A stretch of DNA of 64,000 bases from Morganella morganii_D (GCA_044772875.1 CP173058.1:1178001-1242000); one strand, 5' to 3'; positions 8,232 through 17,311 are shown, numbered from the stretch's first letter. The notes: generated by a model not told the origin, from the sequence alone. Numbers and translations are program-made.

Positions 8232-9607
8232 TTTGTTTTCTCCGGCAGAACGGTCAGGATCAGGCTCAGTTTATCGAAGGTTTCCTGATATTCATCTGCG
8301 GCACAGCTGTCCGCGACGATCCCGCCGCCCGCCCGGCAATACAGGTGGTTGTTTTCTGCAATCAGCGTTCTGATCGCGATATTGGTGTCCATGGTGCCGC
8401 AGGCGCTGATATAACCGACAGCACCGCAGTAGGCGTGGCGGCGGACGGGTTCGAGTTCCTCAATGATTTCCATTGCCCGGATTTTCGGCGCACCGGTAAT
8501 GGAGCCGCCGGGAAAACAGGCACGCAGCAAATGTGCAGCCCGGCATTCTGCCGGTAATTGTGCGGTGATAGTGCTGACCATATGCCAGACGGCCGGAAAC
8601 GGCTCAACAGCAAACAGGGACGGCACACTGACCGAACCCGGAAGTGCCACACGGCCGATATCATTGCGCATCAGATCCACAATCATCAGGTTTTCCGAGC
8701 GATCTTTCTCTGACGCGGCCAGCGCCTGTTTTTCTGCCTCGTCGGCCTGCGGGTCATCCGAATGACGCGGACGCGTGCCTTTGATTGGCCGGGTTTCTGC
8801 GGTACCGTCTTTCAGCCACAGAAAACGCTCCGGTGAAACAGACAGAATGGCGGCATCCGGCAGACGAAGAAATGCCGAAAACGGCGCTTTGTTCTCATCA
8901 TTCAGCCGCAGAAACGCCTGCCATTCATCCCCCTCATACGGAACGGAAAATCCCTGTGACAAATTGACCTGATAACAGTCACCGGCCTGTAAGTATTCAT
9001 GAATACGGGCAATACCGGCGTGATATTCCTCTTCGGTCATATCGGACTGCCAGTGGCCGGTCAGGGCGAAAGGTGCGCTATCCGGCGCTTTCTGATTCTC
9101 CAGCCAGTGCAGGCGTGCGGCGGGATCGGTATACGTGATTAATGTGGCACAGCGGCGCTGGTGGTCAACAATCACCGCCCAGTCGTAAATACCGGCAGCC
9201 ATATCCGGCACAGACAGCTCATTACGTGCCAGCGACGGCAGGGACTCGGTGCGCCGCCCGAGATCATATCCCCATAATCCCATCGCGCCGCCTGCAAACG
9301 GATAATCGTTGTGCGGCAGCGGATTCAGCCCGCACTGCTCCAGTGCAGCATCCAGTAACTGAAACGGGTCGTCATTTTGACGGACGCGCCGCCCCCGGCT
9401 ATCTTCAGTTAAGGTTTCATCACCCCGGGTGGTCAGTGTCATCAGGGGATCGGCGGTCAGAATATCAAAGCGGTTATGCTGATGATGAGCGCTGCCTGAG
9501 TGCAGCAGCATTGCCCACGGCTGATGTGACAACGGGGCAAACAGGGTCAGGGCAAGACCGGGATGATATTCAAGCGGTGTCAGTACAGGTACGGAATGTG
9601 ATGTCAT
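8228..9607 (-). CDS. pabB: aminodeoxychorismate synthase component I
   Basis: Makes 4-amino-4-deoxychorismate from chorismate with ammonia supplied by PabA, on the way to p-aminobenzoate and folate. 459 residues (E. coli 453). The chorismate-binding domain is complete, with SPERFL, IKGTRPR, DLMRNDIGRV and the FPGGSITGAPK lysine region; DEYQETFDKL closes it. The first gene of a two-gene unit with nudL, divergent from yoaH. The ATG at 9607 has no strong ribosome site, so initiation may be weak. Confidence 0.95.
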   Translation of the reverse strand: MTSHSVPVLTPLEYHPGLALTLFAPLSHQPWAMLLHSGSAHHQHNRFDILTADPLMTLTTRGDETLTEDSRGRRVRQNDDPFQLLDAALEQCGLNPLPHNDYPFAGGAMGLWGYDLGRRTESLPSLARNELSVPDMAAGIYDWAVIVDHQRRCATLITYTDPAARLHWLENQKAPDSAPFALTGHWQSDMTEEEYHAGIARIHEYLQAGDCYQVNLSQGFSVPYEGDEWQAFLRLNDENKAPFSAFLRLPDAAILSVSPERFLWLKDGTAETRPIKGTRPRHSDDPQADEAEKQALAASEKDRSENLMIVDLMRNDIGRVALPGSVSVPSLFAVEPFPAVWHMVSTITAQLPAECRAAHLLRACFPGGSITGAPKIRAMEIIEELEPVRRHAYCGAVGYISACGTMDTNIAIRTLIAENNHLYCRAGGGIVADSCAADEYQETFDKLSLILTVLPEKTK

Positions 9608-9731
9608 AATTAAATCTGTCAGTAATCTGTGTCCGGAAACTGCCGGTTATCTTATCGGAAAACAGGCGGATGCGTACCGCCATCTTTATGAGTATAATGT
9701 GTTTTTTACTGAAATGTTATAGAAGGTGATT

Positions 9732-9923
9732 ATGTTTACCGGAATGCCAGCGTTAAGTCATGAAGAACAGCAGGCCGCTGTCGAGCGGATCCACACCCTG
9801 ATGCAGGAAGGAATGAGCAGTGGTGAGGCTATCGGACTGGTCGCGGCAGAGTTACGCGAACGGCATCACGGGGGGGAGCAGATCCGTGCGTTGTTTGATG
9901 AGGAAGATGACGACAGCGAATAA
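9732..9923 (+). CDS. yoaH: YoaH (UPF0181) small protein
   Basis: 63-residue acidic protein of the UPF0181 family: MFTGMPALSHEEQQ, then GMSSGEAIGLVAAELRERH and an acidic tail DEEDDDSE. E. coli YoaH has the same layout and the same place next to pabB. The start is the ATG at 9732, five bases after AGAAGG; a GTG at 9726 is also in frame but overlaps that site. Function unknown. Confidence 0.9.
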   Translation: MFTGMPALSHEEQQAAVERIHTLMQEGMSSGEAIGLVAAELRERHHGGEQIRALFDEEDDDSE

Positions 9924-10066
9924 CAGAAACAAATATTTAACAAGTGTCACAATTTCCTGATAATAAATATGTTAGTTTGCAGCAATAAGCATTAAGTAAA
10001 ATTTAATTAAGCGCTATTGTATAAAAATGACATTTAGTCTCTTTCGGGATTAAAACAGGAGGTTTT

Positions 10067-10450
10067 ATGAAGGCAATGAATCTGTTCACCCGTACCGGAC
10101 TGACAGGTGCAGGTATTCTGCTGGCATTCACTGTCAGCGCACAGGCTCCGGCCTCAGCGGAAGTCAGAAATGAGCGTATGGTGACGTTCCCGTCGTGTGA
10201 ATCACTGAACAAAGATCAGATAGCGGCACAGGTGAAATATGACTTCGTGCAGAGCCGTTACCCGCGCTGGCAGGATGACAAAGTGCTGCTGGGCAGCAAG
10301 CCGGTTGCCTGGGTTAATGTGGCGGAAGTGACTGAGAAAGACGGAAATTACAGTGTGCCGCTGATTGTGCGTGGTTCGAAAAAGCAGGTAAGCTACACCG
10401 TTGATATTAATTGTGCGGCGAAGACCATGACATACAGTCTGCCGCAGTAA
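10067..10450 (+). CDS. yebF: YebF family secreted protein
   Basis: 127-residue protein with a Sec signal peptide (to about ...VSAQAPASA) and a mature domain that matches YebF: VTFPSCESLNKDQIAAQVK, RWQDDK and PVAWVNV, plus two cysteines that would form the single disulfide. In E. coli YebF crosses the outer membrane to the medium through porins, and the fold is shared with colicin M immunity proteins. AGGAGG stands directly upstream of the ATG. Confidence 0.88.
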   Translation: MKAMNLFTRTGLTGAGILLAFTVSAQAPASAEVRNERMVTFPSCESLNKDQIAAQVKYDFVQSRYPRWQDDKVLLGSKPVAWVNVAEVTEKDGNYSVPLIVRGSKKQVSYTVDINCAAKTMTYSLPQ

Positions 10451-10471
10451 TGACACTGACTGTTAATCAGT

Positions 10472-10497
10472 AAAAAGGCGTGCACAGGCACGCCTTT
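10472..10497. terminator. bidirectional terminator between yebF and holE
   Basis: Stem GGCGTGC/GCACGCC with a four-base loop; T residues follow on the plus strand and five A precede it, so it can serve both converging genes. Confidence 0.85.
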
Positions 10498-10504
10498 ATT
10501 GTAT

Positions 10505-10738
10505 TCAGCGTTTGGCGTTCGGCTCATACGGCAGGCGGGAGAGGCCGGCACTGAGCTGACGGTAAAACACCAGACGTTCGGTAAAATAAGCACGCAGAGA
10601 TTCCGGCAGTGTCTGCTGTACCTGCTCGGCAATCACCGGCATATTATAACGCTCTTTAAATGCGACACCGGATGCGGCTAAGTCCGCATTGATTTTATCC
10701 ATCTCTTCCTGACTGAGTTCGGCAAGATTATAACCCAC
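10505..10738 (-). CDS. holE: DNA polymerase III theta subunit
   Basis: 77-residue theta subunit of the polymerase III core, which binds and stabilises the epsilon proofreading subunit. Identity rests on the highly conserved GVAFKERYNMPVIAE segment (residues 24-38) and the SRLPYEP ending. Full length compared with 76 in E. coli. Single gene, convergent with yebF. Confidence 0.95.
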   Translation of the reverse strand: MGYNLAELSQEEMDKINADLAASGVAFKERYNMPVIAEQVQQTLPESLRAYFTERLVFYRQLSAGLSRLPYEPNAKR

Positions 10739-10975
10739 GATATGCTCCTGTAACGGCTGACGGCCTTAACTTAACTGAGCAGCCGCCGGACTGCAAGTCC
10801 GGATTGGGTCGTTATCAGTCCCGCCATAAAGAGAATGCGATTAATTCTGATTATCTTTACAAAATCATTTTGTTTTCAATATGTTGTGAATTTATTAAAT
10901 AGTACTTCTCTTCCCGGCAGGAGTGTGCATAATGGCCGCAGATGATGAAATAAATGACTGCACAGGAGCCTGTAT

Positions 10976-11482
10976 ATGTTAAAGCCGGATATGATCAAAC
11001 AGCTTAATGCCCAACTGAATCTTGAATTTTATTCCTCAAATTTATATTTGCAGATGAGCGCATGGTGTGCTGATAAAGGCTACGAAGGTGCTGCCGCATT
11101 TTTGAAAGCGCATGCTGCGGAAGAAATGGAACATATGCAGCGTCTGTTTAATTATCTCAGCGATACCGGCGCAATGCCGCTGCTGGGGGCCATTGATGCG
11201 CCGCCGTCAGAATTCGGTTCAGTGAGTGATATTTTCACCCTGACGCTGGAACACGAAAAATTAATTACTGATGAAATTAATAAACTGGTACATGCTGCAC
11301 TGACCTCACAGGATTACTCGACCTTTAACTTCCTGCAATGGTATGTGGCTGAACAGCACGAAGAAGAAAAACTGTTCAAATCTGTACTGGATAAATTCGC
11401 GATGGTGGGTGACAGCGGCAAATCACTGTTCCTGCTGGATAAAGATCTGGGCCGTATGGCCAGCGAACCATCAGCAAGCTGA
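10976..11482 (+). CDS. ftnA: bacterial non-haem ferritin
   Basis: 168-residue ferritin that oxidises Fe2+ and stores it as a ferric core in a 24-mer. The four-helix bundle carries the ferroxidase ligands in LNLEFYSS (Glu17), AEEMEHMQ (Glu50, His53), the central HEKLITDEIN helix (Glu) and AEQHEEEK. No haem ligand of the bacterioferritin type. AGGAG is six bases upstream of the ATG. In E. coli Fur activates ftnA; I do not see a clear Fur box in the 230-base upstream gap. Confidence 0.96.
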   Translation: MLKPDMIKQLNAQLNLEFYSSNLYLQMSAWCADKGYEGAAAFLKAHAAEEMEHMQRLFNYLSDTGAMPLLGAIDAPPSEFGSVSDIFTLTLEHEKLITDEINKLVHAALTSQDYSTFNFLQWYVAEQHEEEKLFKSVLDKFAMVGDSGKSLFLLDKDLGRMASEPSAS

Positions 11483-11513
11483 TTATTTTTAACAGCATTA
11501 TTATTTATAATAT

Positions 11514-11556
11514 AACCACACAAATATCATAATATACTGATATTTGTGTGGTTTTT
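11514..11556. terminator. strong terminator after ftnA
   Basis: Perfect 16-bp stem (AACCACACAAATATCA with its complement) around an eight-base loop, then five T on the plus strand. Confidence 0.9.
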
Positions 11557-11673
11557 ATTTGTGTTACCGATCACAAAAAATACTCTCCGGCCTGTGAAGG
11601 TTTCCGCAATGTCCCCGGTTGCGCTAGTATGTCCCGCATAATTACATCACCTGCAAAAATGAGGCATACCATT

Positions 11674-12057
11674 ATGTTAACCAACCTGACGGCGCACTGG
11701 CGCAAATTATCTGCTGTTGTTGTTTTATTTGCCGGTTTATCCGGCCAGCAGGCGTTCGCACACGCTCATGTCAAAACCCTGGTCCCGGCGGCAGATACGG
11801 CGGTGATCGGTTCACCGGAGCATATCTCTCTGGATTTTTCGGAAGGTATTGAACTGAAATTCAGTAAAATCAGTGTGAAAGATGCACAGAATAAAAGTGT
11901 CGCTGCCGGAAAACCGGAACTGGCGGAAGGAAATGATACCCGCCTGATCCTCCCGCTGACTGAAACCCTGTCCGCAGGTGTTTATCACGTTGAATGGAAA
12001 GTCGTTTCTGTTGACGGACACAAAACCAACGGTGACTATCAGTTCACGGTAAAATAA
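11674..12057 (+). CDS. yobA: CopC-type periplasmic copper protein YobA
   Basis: 127-residue periplasmic protein. A signal peptide ends at AFA, leaving HAHVKTL as mature N-terminus, so the first histidine can bind Cu2+ as in CopC. SPEHISLDFSEGIE and KVVSVDGHKTNGDYQFTV are the CopC beta-sandwich signatures. The frame is open 42 codons upstream, but GAGG nine bases before the ATG at 11674 fixes the start. It precedes yebZ (CopD) by seven bases, an operon for copper uptake or handling. Confidence 0.92.
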   Translation: MLTNLTAHWRKLSAVVVLFAGLSGQQAFAHAHVKTLVPAADTAVIGSPEHISLDFSEGIELKFSKISVKDAQNKSVAAGKPELAEGNDTRLILPLTETLSAGVYHVEWKVVSVDGHKTNGDYQFTVK

Positions 12058-12064
12058 ACCGGTT

Positions 12065-12964
12065 ATGGAACTGACACCGGAAGCGCTGCTGATTATCTGC
12101 CGCTTCATTCACTTTACGGCCGTAATGCTCCTTGCGGGCTGCGGCCTGTTTACTGTTCTGCTGTCCGGTGACCGCGTGGCACTGCTGCTGCGGGCGCGGC
12201 TTCGTTACACTGCCCGCAGTGCGGCGGTATTTACCGTTCTGACAACCTTTCTCTGGCTGCTGTTACAGGCGGCACTGATGGGGGACGGCTGGGCGGATAT
12301 GCGGGATCCGGATATTATCTCTGCGGTACTCTCCACATCTTTCGGGGAGATCTGGCGCTGGCAACTGCTGCTTGCCGTTATTCTTTGCAGCGGATTGCTG
12401 CTGCCGGCCGGCCGGGTGCAGAGCGGCCTGTTTCTGGCATGTGCGGCGGCAATACTGGTTCTGCACGCCTTTACCGGCCATGGCATGCTGTACAACGGCT
12501 GGACCGGGCGGCTGTATCAGCTTAATCAGATTGTTCATTTGCTCAGTGCTGCTTACTGGTTCGGCGGTTTGTGGCCGTTCCTGATCTGTCTGCTGATTTT
12601 GCTGCGGCGTGACAAGCTGGCACAGGGATTGCCGAAGGAAGTAGTGGCGATCCTGATCCGTTTTTCAAACCTGGGACACGCCGCCGTTTTTCTGGTACTG
12701 GCAACCGGCCTTATCAGCACCATGCTGTTGCTGCCGGACTGGCCGCAGTGGAGCGGCAGTGATTATCAGGCACTGTTGTGGCTGAAAACCGGACTGGTGC
12801 TGACGATGGTGCTGCTGGCAGTGATAAACCGTTATGCAGTGGTACCGAAAATCGCACAATCAGGCCGCTTCCGCCTGTTGATGATTAACAGCTGGGTTGA
12901 GATAATTCTCGGCACACTGGCCATTTTAATGGTGGCGATTTTTGCAACTTATCAGCCTGTATAA
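12065..12964 (+). CDS. yebZ: CopD-type copper membrane protein YebZ
   Basis: 299-residue inner-membrane protein with eight hydrophobic segments of the CopD family. Histidines placed for metal binding occur in CRFIHFTAV (helix 1), AFTGHGM and NQIVHLLSAAYWFGGLWP. Together with YobA it forms a CopCD pair; some bacteria carry these as a fused protein. Neighbours yobA and yebY keep the E. coli order. Confidence 0.92.
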   Translation: MELTPEALLIICRFIHFTAVMLLAGCGLFTVLLSGDRVALLLRARLRYTARSAAVFTVLTTFLWLLLQAALMGDGWADMRDPDIISAVLSTSFGEIWRWQLLLAVILCSGLLLPAGRVQSGLFLACAAAILVLHAFTGHGMLYNGWTGRLYQLNQIVHLLSAAYWFGGLWPFLICLLILLRRDKLAQGLPKEVVAILIRFSNLGHAAVFLVLATGLISTMLLLPDWPQWSGSDYQALLWLKTGLVLTMVLLAVINRYAVVPKIAQSGRFRLLMINSWVEIILGTLAILMVAIFATYQPV

Positions 12965-12995
12965 ATATCCGGCGGGCTGACAACCGGGACATACG

Positions 12996-13334
12996 ATGAT
13001 GAAAGCTCTGGCATTAATTCCTCTTTTACTGGCGGGGGCGGCACAGGCTGCGCCGCTGAAAACCATCAGCAAATTCCAGTTTGGTGAAAAATGGCCGTTT
13101 ACCCGTGAGGAAGTGATGATCAACTGCCGGGACGGCAATGCGCTGTGGGTGATTAATCCGTCCACACTGATGTCGTATCCGCTGAACGATGTGGCGGCAC
13201 AACAGGCAAAAGAGCAGAAAATAAAGGTGACTGACCTCTCAGTTATCACATTAAAGCAACCCGGAGACCCGGAAAAAGGCATGGATCTCACCCCGGTTAT
13301 TGAGGCTGCCGGTGCGCTGTGTGGTGATAAATAA
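12996..13334 (+). CDS. yebY: YebY (DUF2511) exported protein
   Basis: 112-residue protein with a signal peptide ending at AQA, then the DUF2511 core: FGEKWPFTREEVMINCR and ALWVINPSTLMSYPLNDVA. Two cysteines (in MINCRD and ALCGDK) probably pair. Third gene of the copper operon; reported links to copper in E. coli are of the operon and not a proven activity. An alternative ATG is the second codon. Confidence 0.88.
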   Translation: MMKALALIPLLLAGAAQAAPLKTISKFQFGEKWPFTREEVMINCRDGNALWVINPSTLMSYPLNDVAAQQAKEQKIKVTDLSVITLKQPGDPEKGMDLTPVIEAAGALCGDK

Positions 13335-13462
13335 CACATATTAATTATGAAATTTAACGATTAATATTTGGTTATTAATTAACCATCTGAAATATAAGCT
13401 ATTTAAATCAGATATATGTTAATAATTTGATAAATAAATATTTTGCATATGTAATCAAACCG

Positions 13463-13472
13463 ACTAATCTTA
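13463..13472 (+). promoter_or_regulatory. SigmaS-like -10 of sdsR
   Basis: CTAATCTTAA resembles the SigmaS extended -10 (CTATACTTAA) with two mismatches and stands where the -10 of sdsR should be, about 100 bases before its terminator. No good -35 is seen, as usual for SigmaS. Confidence 0.5.
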
Positions 13473-13477
13473 ATCAT

Positions 13478-13574
13478 GTAGGTTGTACGATATTTTCAAT
13501 GGCAATTTTAGCGCACGGCTCGCTATGAGCCTTTTCCCTGGACCGGATAGAGGACTTTATCCGGTCTCTTTTTT
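13478..13574 (+). ncRNA. sdsR: SdsR (RyeB) small regulatory RNA
   Basis: Recognised by sequence: TTTTAGCGCACGGCTC, a small stem (GGCTC...GAGCC), the conserved TTTCCCTGGACCG, and the terminator ACCGGATA/TATCCGGT followed by TCTC and a T run. All these match enterobacterial SdsR, a SigmaS-dependent, Hfq-bound sRNA that represses ompD, mutS and others. It lies downstream of yebY, the E. coli position; pphA, the gene on its other side there, is missing. The 5' end is an estimate. Confidence 0.9.
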
Positions 13575-13712
13575 ATTCCTGCTGTTCTTCATCTTCCTTT
13601 TTTACGAAAAATGCGCAAGGATTTGTAATAATCCTATAGGGCATCCCCGTTATTTGATATAAATTAAACATTACTTTAACCGGATGATTAACCCGTAACT
13701 GTAGTGTGACAC

Positions 13713-14210
13713 ATGAATAAACTCGCGTTTTATCAGGATCTAACCCGCCGCTTAACATCGCTTATCAGTGATGAGAAAGATGTCATCGCGACACTGTCCA
13801 ATGTCAGTGCCGTCCTTTTTGATGAGCTGGAACAGATAAACTGGGCCGGATTTTATCTCCTTCAGGAAGATACCCTTGTACTGGGGCCGTTCCAGGGAAA
13901 AGTGGCTTGTGTCCGCATTCCGGCGGGGCGTGGTGTCTGCGGAACGGCGGTTGCACAGGCGCGGGTGATCCGTGTGGACGATGTGCATGATTTTGCCGGA
14001 CATATTGCCTGTGATTCGGCCAGTAACTCAGAAATCGTGTTGCCGCTTGTCGTAAATGGTCAGATTATCGGCGTACTGGATATCGACAGCCCGATTTTTA
14101 ATCGTTTTGATAATAATGATGAAATTGGTCTCAAAGCCTTGAATGACGCGCTCTGCGCACATCTGGCAACGTGCTTTATGCCGAAATATCGTGAAATGAT
14201 CGCAAGTTAG
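13713..14210 (+). CDS. msrC: free methionine-(R)-sulfoxide reductase
   Basis: 165-residue GAF-domain enzyme that reduces free L-methionine-(R)-sulfoxide. The redox cysteines are in GKVACVRIP, GRGVCGTA and HIACDSASNSEI, in the spacing of E. coli MsrC (YebR). Single domain, full length. It precedes proQ as in E. coli. The weak GTGTGACAC before the ATG gives no strong ribosome site. Confidence 0.95.
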   Translation: MNKLAFYQDLTRRLTSLISDEKDVIATLSNVSAVLFDELEQINWAGFYLLQEDTLVLGPFQGKVACVRIPAGRGVCGTAVAQARVIRVDDVHDFAGHIACDSASNSEIVLPLVVNGQIIGVLDIDSPIFNRFDNNDEIGLKALNDALCAHLATCFMPKYREMIAS

Positions 14211-14305
14211 GCCTCCGGGAGCATAGCATTTGTCTGCAACACTATTATAATGACGCCTGTTCATGCCTGTTGGTTGGCAAAGCACCGTTGTAATCAGGAA
14301 AATTC

Positions 14306-14998
14306 ATGGAAAATCAACCCAAGTTGAATAGCAGTAAAGAAATTATTTCATTTTTGGCTCAGCGCTTCCCGCAATGCTTTGTGGCAGAAGGCGAAGCCCG
14401 TCCGCTGAAAATCGGCATCTTCCGCGATATCGTCAGTCGTATCACTGAAGAAGATGGTATCAGTAAAACACAGTTACGTACCGCACTGCGGATGTACACC
14501 TCCAGCTGGCGCTACCTGTATGGCGTCAAAGAAGGAGCCAAACGTGTTGATCTTGATGGTAACGATTGCGGCGATCTGGAAGCGGAACATGTTGAACATG
14601 CCCGTACCCAGTTAACGGAAGCTAAAGCCAGAGTCCAGGCGCAGCGCGCGCAGAAACGTGAGCAGGAAGGTGAGAAAAAACCGCGTCAGGCAGACAAAGC
14701 CGCCGCTGACTCCCGCCGCAGCCGCACGGATAAGCCCAAAGCACCGCGTACCGGCAAAGCTCAGTCGCCAAAATCCGCTGATGCACCACGTAAACCACGG
14801 GCAGCCCGTCCGGAATCTCAGTCTGAACTGACACCAATCACTGATATTCAGGCACTGAAGGTGGGGCAGCAGCTGAAGGTGACTGTCGGTTCCGGCGTTA
14901 TGGATGCGCAGGTTCTTGAGATCACCAAAGACGGTGTACGTGTTCAGCTGCCTTCAGGGTTGGCAATGATCGTGCGTGCGGAACACTTAAAATTCTGA
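14306..14998 (+). CDS. proQ: RNA chaperone ProQ
   Basis: 230-residue FinO-type RNA chaperone. The N-terminal FinO domain (about 1-120) has SKEIISFLAQRFPQCF and TSSWRYLYGVKEGA; a long Lys/Arg/Ala-rich linker (about 125-175) leads to a C-terminal Tudor-like domain ending MIVRAEHLKF. It binds structured sRNAs and mRNA 3' ends. It is 18 bases upstream of prc, so the two are probably cotranscribed. Confidence 0.96.
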   Translation: MENQPKLNSSKEIISFLAQRFPQCFVAEGEARPLKIGIFRDIVSRITEEDGISKTQLRTALRMYTSSWRYLYGVKEGAKRVDLDGNDCGDLEAEHVEHARTQLTEAKARVQAQRAQKREQEGEKKPRQADKAAADSRRSRTDKPKAPRTGKAQSPKSADAPRKPRAARPESQSELTPITDIQALKVGQQLKVTVGSGVMDAQVLEITKDGVRVQLPSGLAMIVRAEHLKF

Positions 14999-15016
14999 TA
15001 CGGAGTCAACCGAGGC

Positions 15017-17062
15017 ATGAACAAATTTTTACCCCTGGCGTTGCTCATCGGATTCAGTTTAACCGGCAATACGATGGCAAAAACCGGTACCACTGCGCTG
15101 CCGGATGTCAAAATCAGCCAGCTGCCGGATACTCAGCAGGCGCCGGAGCACTCTACGGTAAGTGAACGTGTGACCTCCCGGTTTCTGCATTCTCATTACC
15201 GTCAGTTTCAGCTGGACTCAGAATTTTCAGCGAAAATTCTGGAACGTTATCTGAATCTGCTGGATTACAGTCATAACGTCTTTTTGGCATCTGATGTGGC
15301 CAAATTCAGCAAAAATAAGGCAGATGTCGGTAACTATCTTCGCAAAGGGGAGTTACAGCCGTTATACGATCTGTTTAACCTGTCACAAAAACGCCGTTTT
15401 GAGCGCTTTCAGTATGCTCTGAACCGCCTGAAACAGCCGATGAATTTTGACGGCGACGATGTCATTGATGTGGACCGCAGCAAAGCGCCGTGGCCGCAGA
15501 CAGAAGCCGAGCTGGATAAACTGTGGGACGCCAAAGTCAAATATGACTGGCTGACCCTGAAACTGTCCGGCAAAAATGACAATGAAATCAAAGAAACCCT
15601 CACCAAGCGCTACACCTATGCACTCAAACGTCTGACTCAGACAAAAAGTGAGGATGTTTTCCAGCTGATCATGACCGCGTTTGCCCGCGAGATCGATCCG
15701 CATACCAGTTATCTCTCCCCGCGCAATACCGAGCAGTTTAACTCCGAAATGAGCCTGTCTCTGGAAGGCATCGGGGCCGTGCTGCGGATGGATGATGATT
15801 ATACGGTGATTAATTCACTGGTCGCTGGTGGTCCTGCACTGAAGAGCAAGGAACTGGCGGTCGGGGATAAAATTCTGGCCGTCGGCCAGGCCGGAAAGCC
15901 GATGGTGGATGTGGTCGGCTGGCGTCTGGATGATGTGGTATCCCAAATCAAAGGTGCCAAAGGCAGTAAAGTCCGCCTGGAAGTGCTGGGCGATACCAAA
16001 GGTGCCAAACCGCGCATTGTGACCCTGACCCGTGAGCAGATCCGCCTGGAAGATCGGGCGGTGAAAATGACCATAAAACAGGCCGGCGACCAGAAAGTCG
16101 CTGTGCTCAATATTCCGGGCTTCTATGTGGGTCTGACCAATGACACTAAAACTCAGCTTCAGAAACTGTCGAAAGAGAAAGTGGATGCGGTGATTATTGA
16201 TCTGCGCGGCAACGGCGGCGGCGCACTGACAGAAGCTGTGGATCTGTCCGGCCTGTTTATCACCAGTGGTCCGGTGGTGCAGGTGCGGGATAACAACGGA
16301 CGTGTCCGTGAAGATGCGGACAGCGATGATGTTATCTACTACAAAGGCCCGCTGGTGGTGATGGTTGATCGCCTGAGTGCGTCCGCGTCTGAGATTTTCG
16401 CAGCGGCGATGCAGGATTACGGCCGCGCACTGATTGTCGGTGAGCCGACCTTCGGTAAAGGTACTGTTCAGCAGCACCGTCCGGTCAGCCGGATTTATGA
16501 TCAGATGCTGCGTCCGGAATGGCCGGATCTGGGCTCTGTGCAATATACTATCCAGAAATTCTACCGTATTAACGGCGGCAGTACCCAGCGCAAAGGGGTA
16601 ACGCCGGATATCATTATGCCGACCGGCTTTGATAACGACGATATCGGTGAAAGTTTTGAGGATAATGCACTGCCATGGGACAGCATTGCCCCGGCGCAGT
16701 ATTCACAGACCGATATTATCCGTAAAGCGATACCTGAACTGGCACAGAAATATCAGGAACGTTCAAAAACCGATCCGGAATTTGCCTATATTTATGAAGA
16801 CCTGGCACGGTTTAAAGCAAATAAACCGACACAGTATATTATTTCCCTGAATTACGCGAAGCGTGACAAGGAAGATAAAGAACTGGAAGGGATTAAGCTG
16901 AAACGGATTAATGAACGTTATGCCCGTGAAGGCAGGAAACCGCTGGTGAATCTGGAAGCGCTGCCGAAAGATTATGAAGGGCCGGATGCGTATCTTGATG
17001 AAACTGTTAAGATTGCGGCGGATTTGGCAAAAGTGCCGGATATTGCAAAGAGCGCGCAATAA
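15017..17062 (+). CDS. prc: carboxy-terminal processing protease (tail-specific protease)
   Basis: 681-residue periplasmic protease that trims penicillin-binding protein 3 and degrades SsrA-tagged and lipoprotein-adaptor substrates such as MepS. After the signal peptide (to GNTMA) comes the helical N-terminal part, a PDZ domain (about 240-325, SLSLEGIGAVLR) and the S41 peptidase core. The catalytic serine is in DRLSASASEIFAAAMQ and the lysine in EPTFGKGTVQ, 25 residues later, the normal Ser/Lys spacing. Confidence 0.97.
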   Translation: MNKFLPLALLIGFSLTGNTMAKTGTTALPDVKISQLPDTQQAPEHSTVSERVTSRFLHSHYRQFQLDSEFSAKILERYLNLLDYSHNVFLASDVAKFSKNKADVGNYLRKGELQPLYDLFNLSQKRRFERFQYALNRLKQPMNFDGDDVIDVDRSKAPWPQTEAELDKLWDAKVKYDWLTLKLSGKNDNEIKETLTKRYTYALKRLTQTKSEDVFQLIMTAFAREIDPHTSYLSPRNTEQFNSEMSLSLEGIGAVLRMDDDYTVINSLVAGGPALKSKELAVGDKILAVGQAGKPMVDVVGWRLDDVVSQIKGAKGSKVRLEVLGDTKGAKPRIVTLTREQIRLEDRAVKMTIKQAGDQKVAVLNIPGFYVGLTNDTKTQLQKLSKEKVDAVIIDLRGNGGGALTEAVDLSGLFITSGPVVQVRDNNGRVREDADSDDVIYYKGPLVVMVDRLSASASEIFAAAMQDYGRALIVGEPTFGKGTVQQHRPVSRIYDQMLRPEWPDLGSVQYTIQKFYRINGGSTQRKGVTPDIIMPTGFDNDDIGESFEDNALPWDSIAPAQYSQTDIIRKAIPELAQKYQERSKTDPEFAYIYEDLARFKANKPTQYIISLNYAKRDKEDKELEGIKLKRINERYAREGRKPLVNLEALPKDYEGPDAYLDETVKIAADLAKVPDIAKSAQ

Positions 17063-17090
17063 CCGGTTATTTTACGGAATAAAACCAATA

Positions 17091-17125
17091 AAAAAATCGA
17101 CAGCATTCAGGCTGTCGATTTTTTT
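17091..17125. terminator. bidirectional terminator after prc
   Basis: Ten-base-pair stem AATCGACAGC/GCTGTCGATT with loop ATTCAG; seven T follow on the plus strand and six A precede it. On the minus strand it would end a transcript of the small ORF at 17171-17257. Confidence 0.9.
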
Positions 17126-17170
17126 GTGCCGCATAAACAGTAGCGGCACCGGCAATTTGTCGCGTATTAA

Positions 17171-17257
17171 TTAAAAGAAACGCGGTACAGAAATTGTCAT
17201 AACTGCAGTGGTAATACGATCAAAAGTTGTTTTTGTGGATTTAATTAATTTAGCCAT
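17171..17257 (-). CDS. candidate 28-residue small protein
   Basis: A short frame starting MAKLIKSTKTTFDRITTAV and ending PRFF. GGAGG stands seven bases before the ATG, an ideal ribosome site; a promoter-like TTGACT-17-CAGATA lies about 55 bases further up and a terminator 46 bases after the stop. It is basic at the N-terminus and could form an amphipathic helix. No known family recognised. Compare the 28-codon frame at 19832-19918, which is similar in length and pattern. Confidence 0.55.
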   Translation of the reverse strand: MAKLIKSTKTTFDRITTAVMTISVPRFF

Positions 17258-17311
17258 AACAATTCCTCCATTATTTCTGAAAATAATGTTCAATACTCAG
17301 GTGAACGTGTT

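Noticed and set aside
15815..16543. 242-codon frame opposite prc
   Set aside because: Antisense shadow within the conserved protease; no ribosome site and His/Gln-rich composition.
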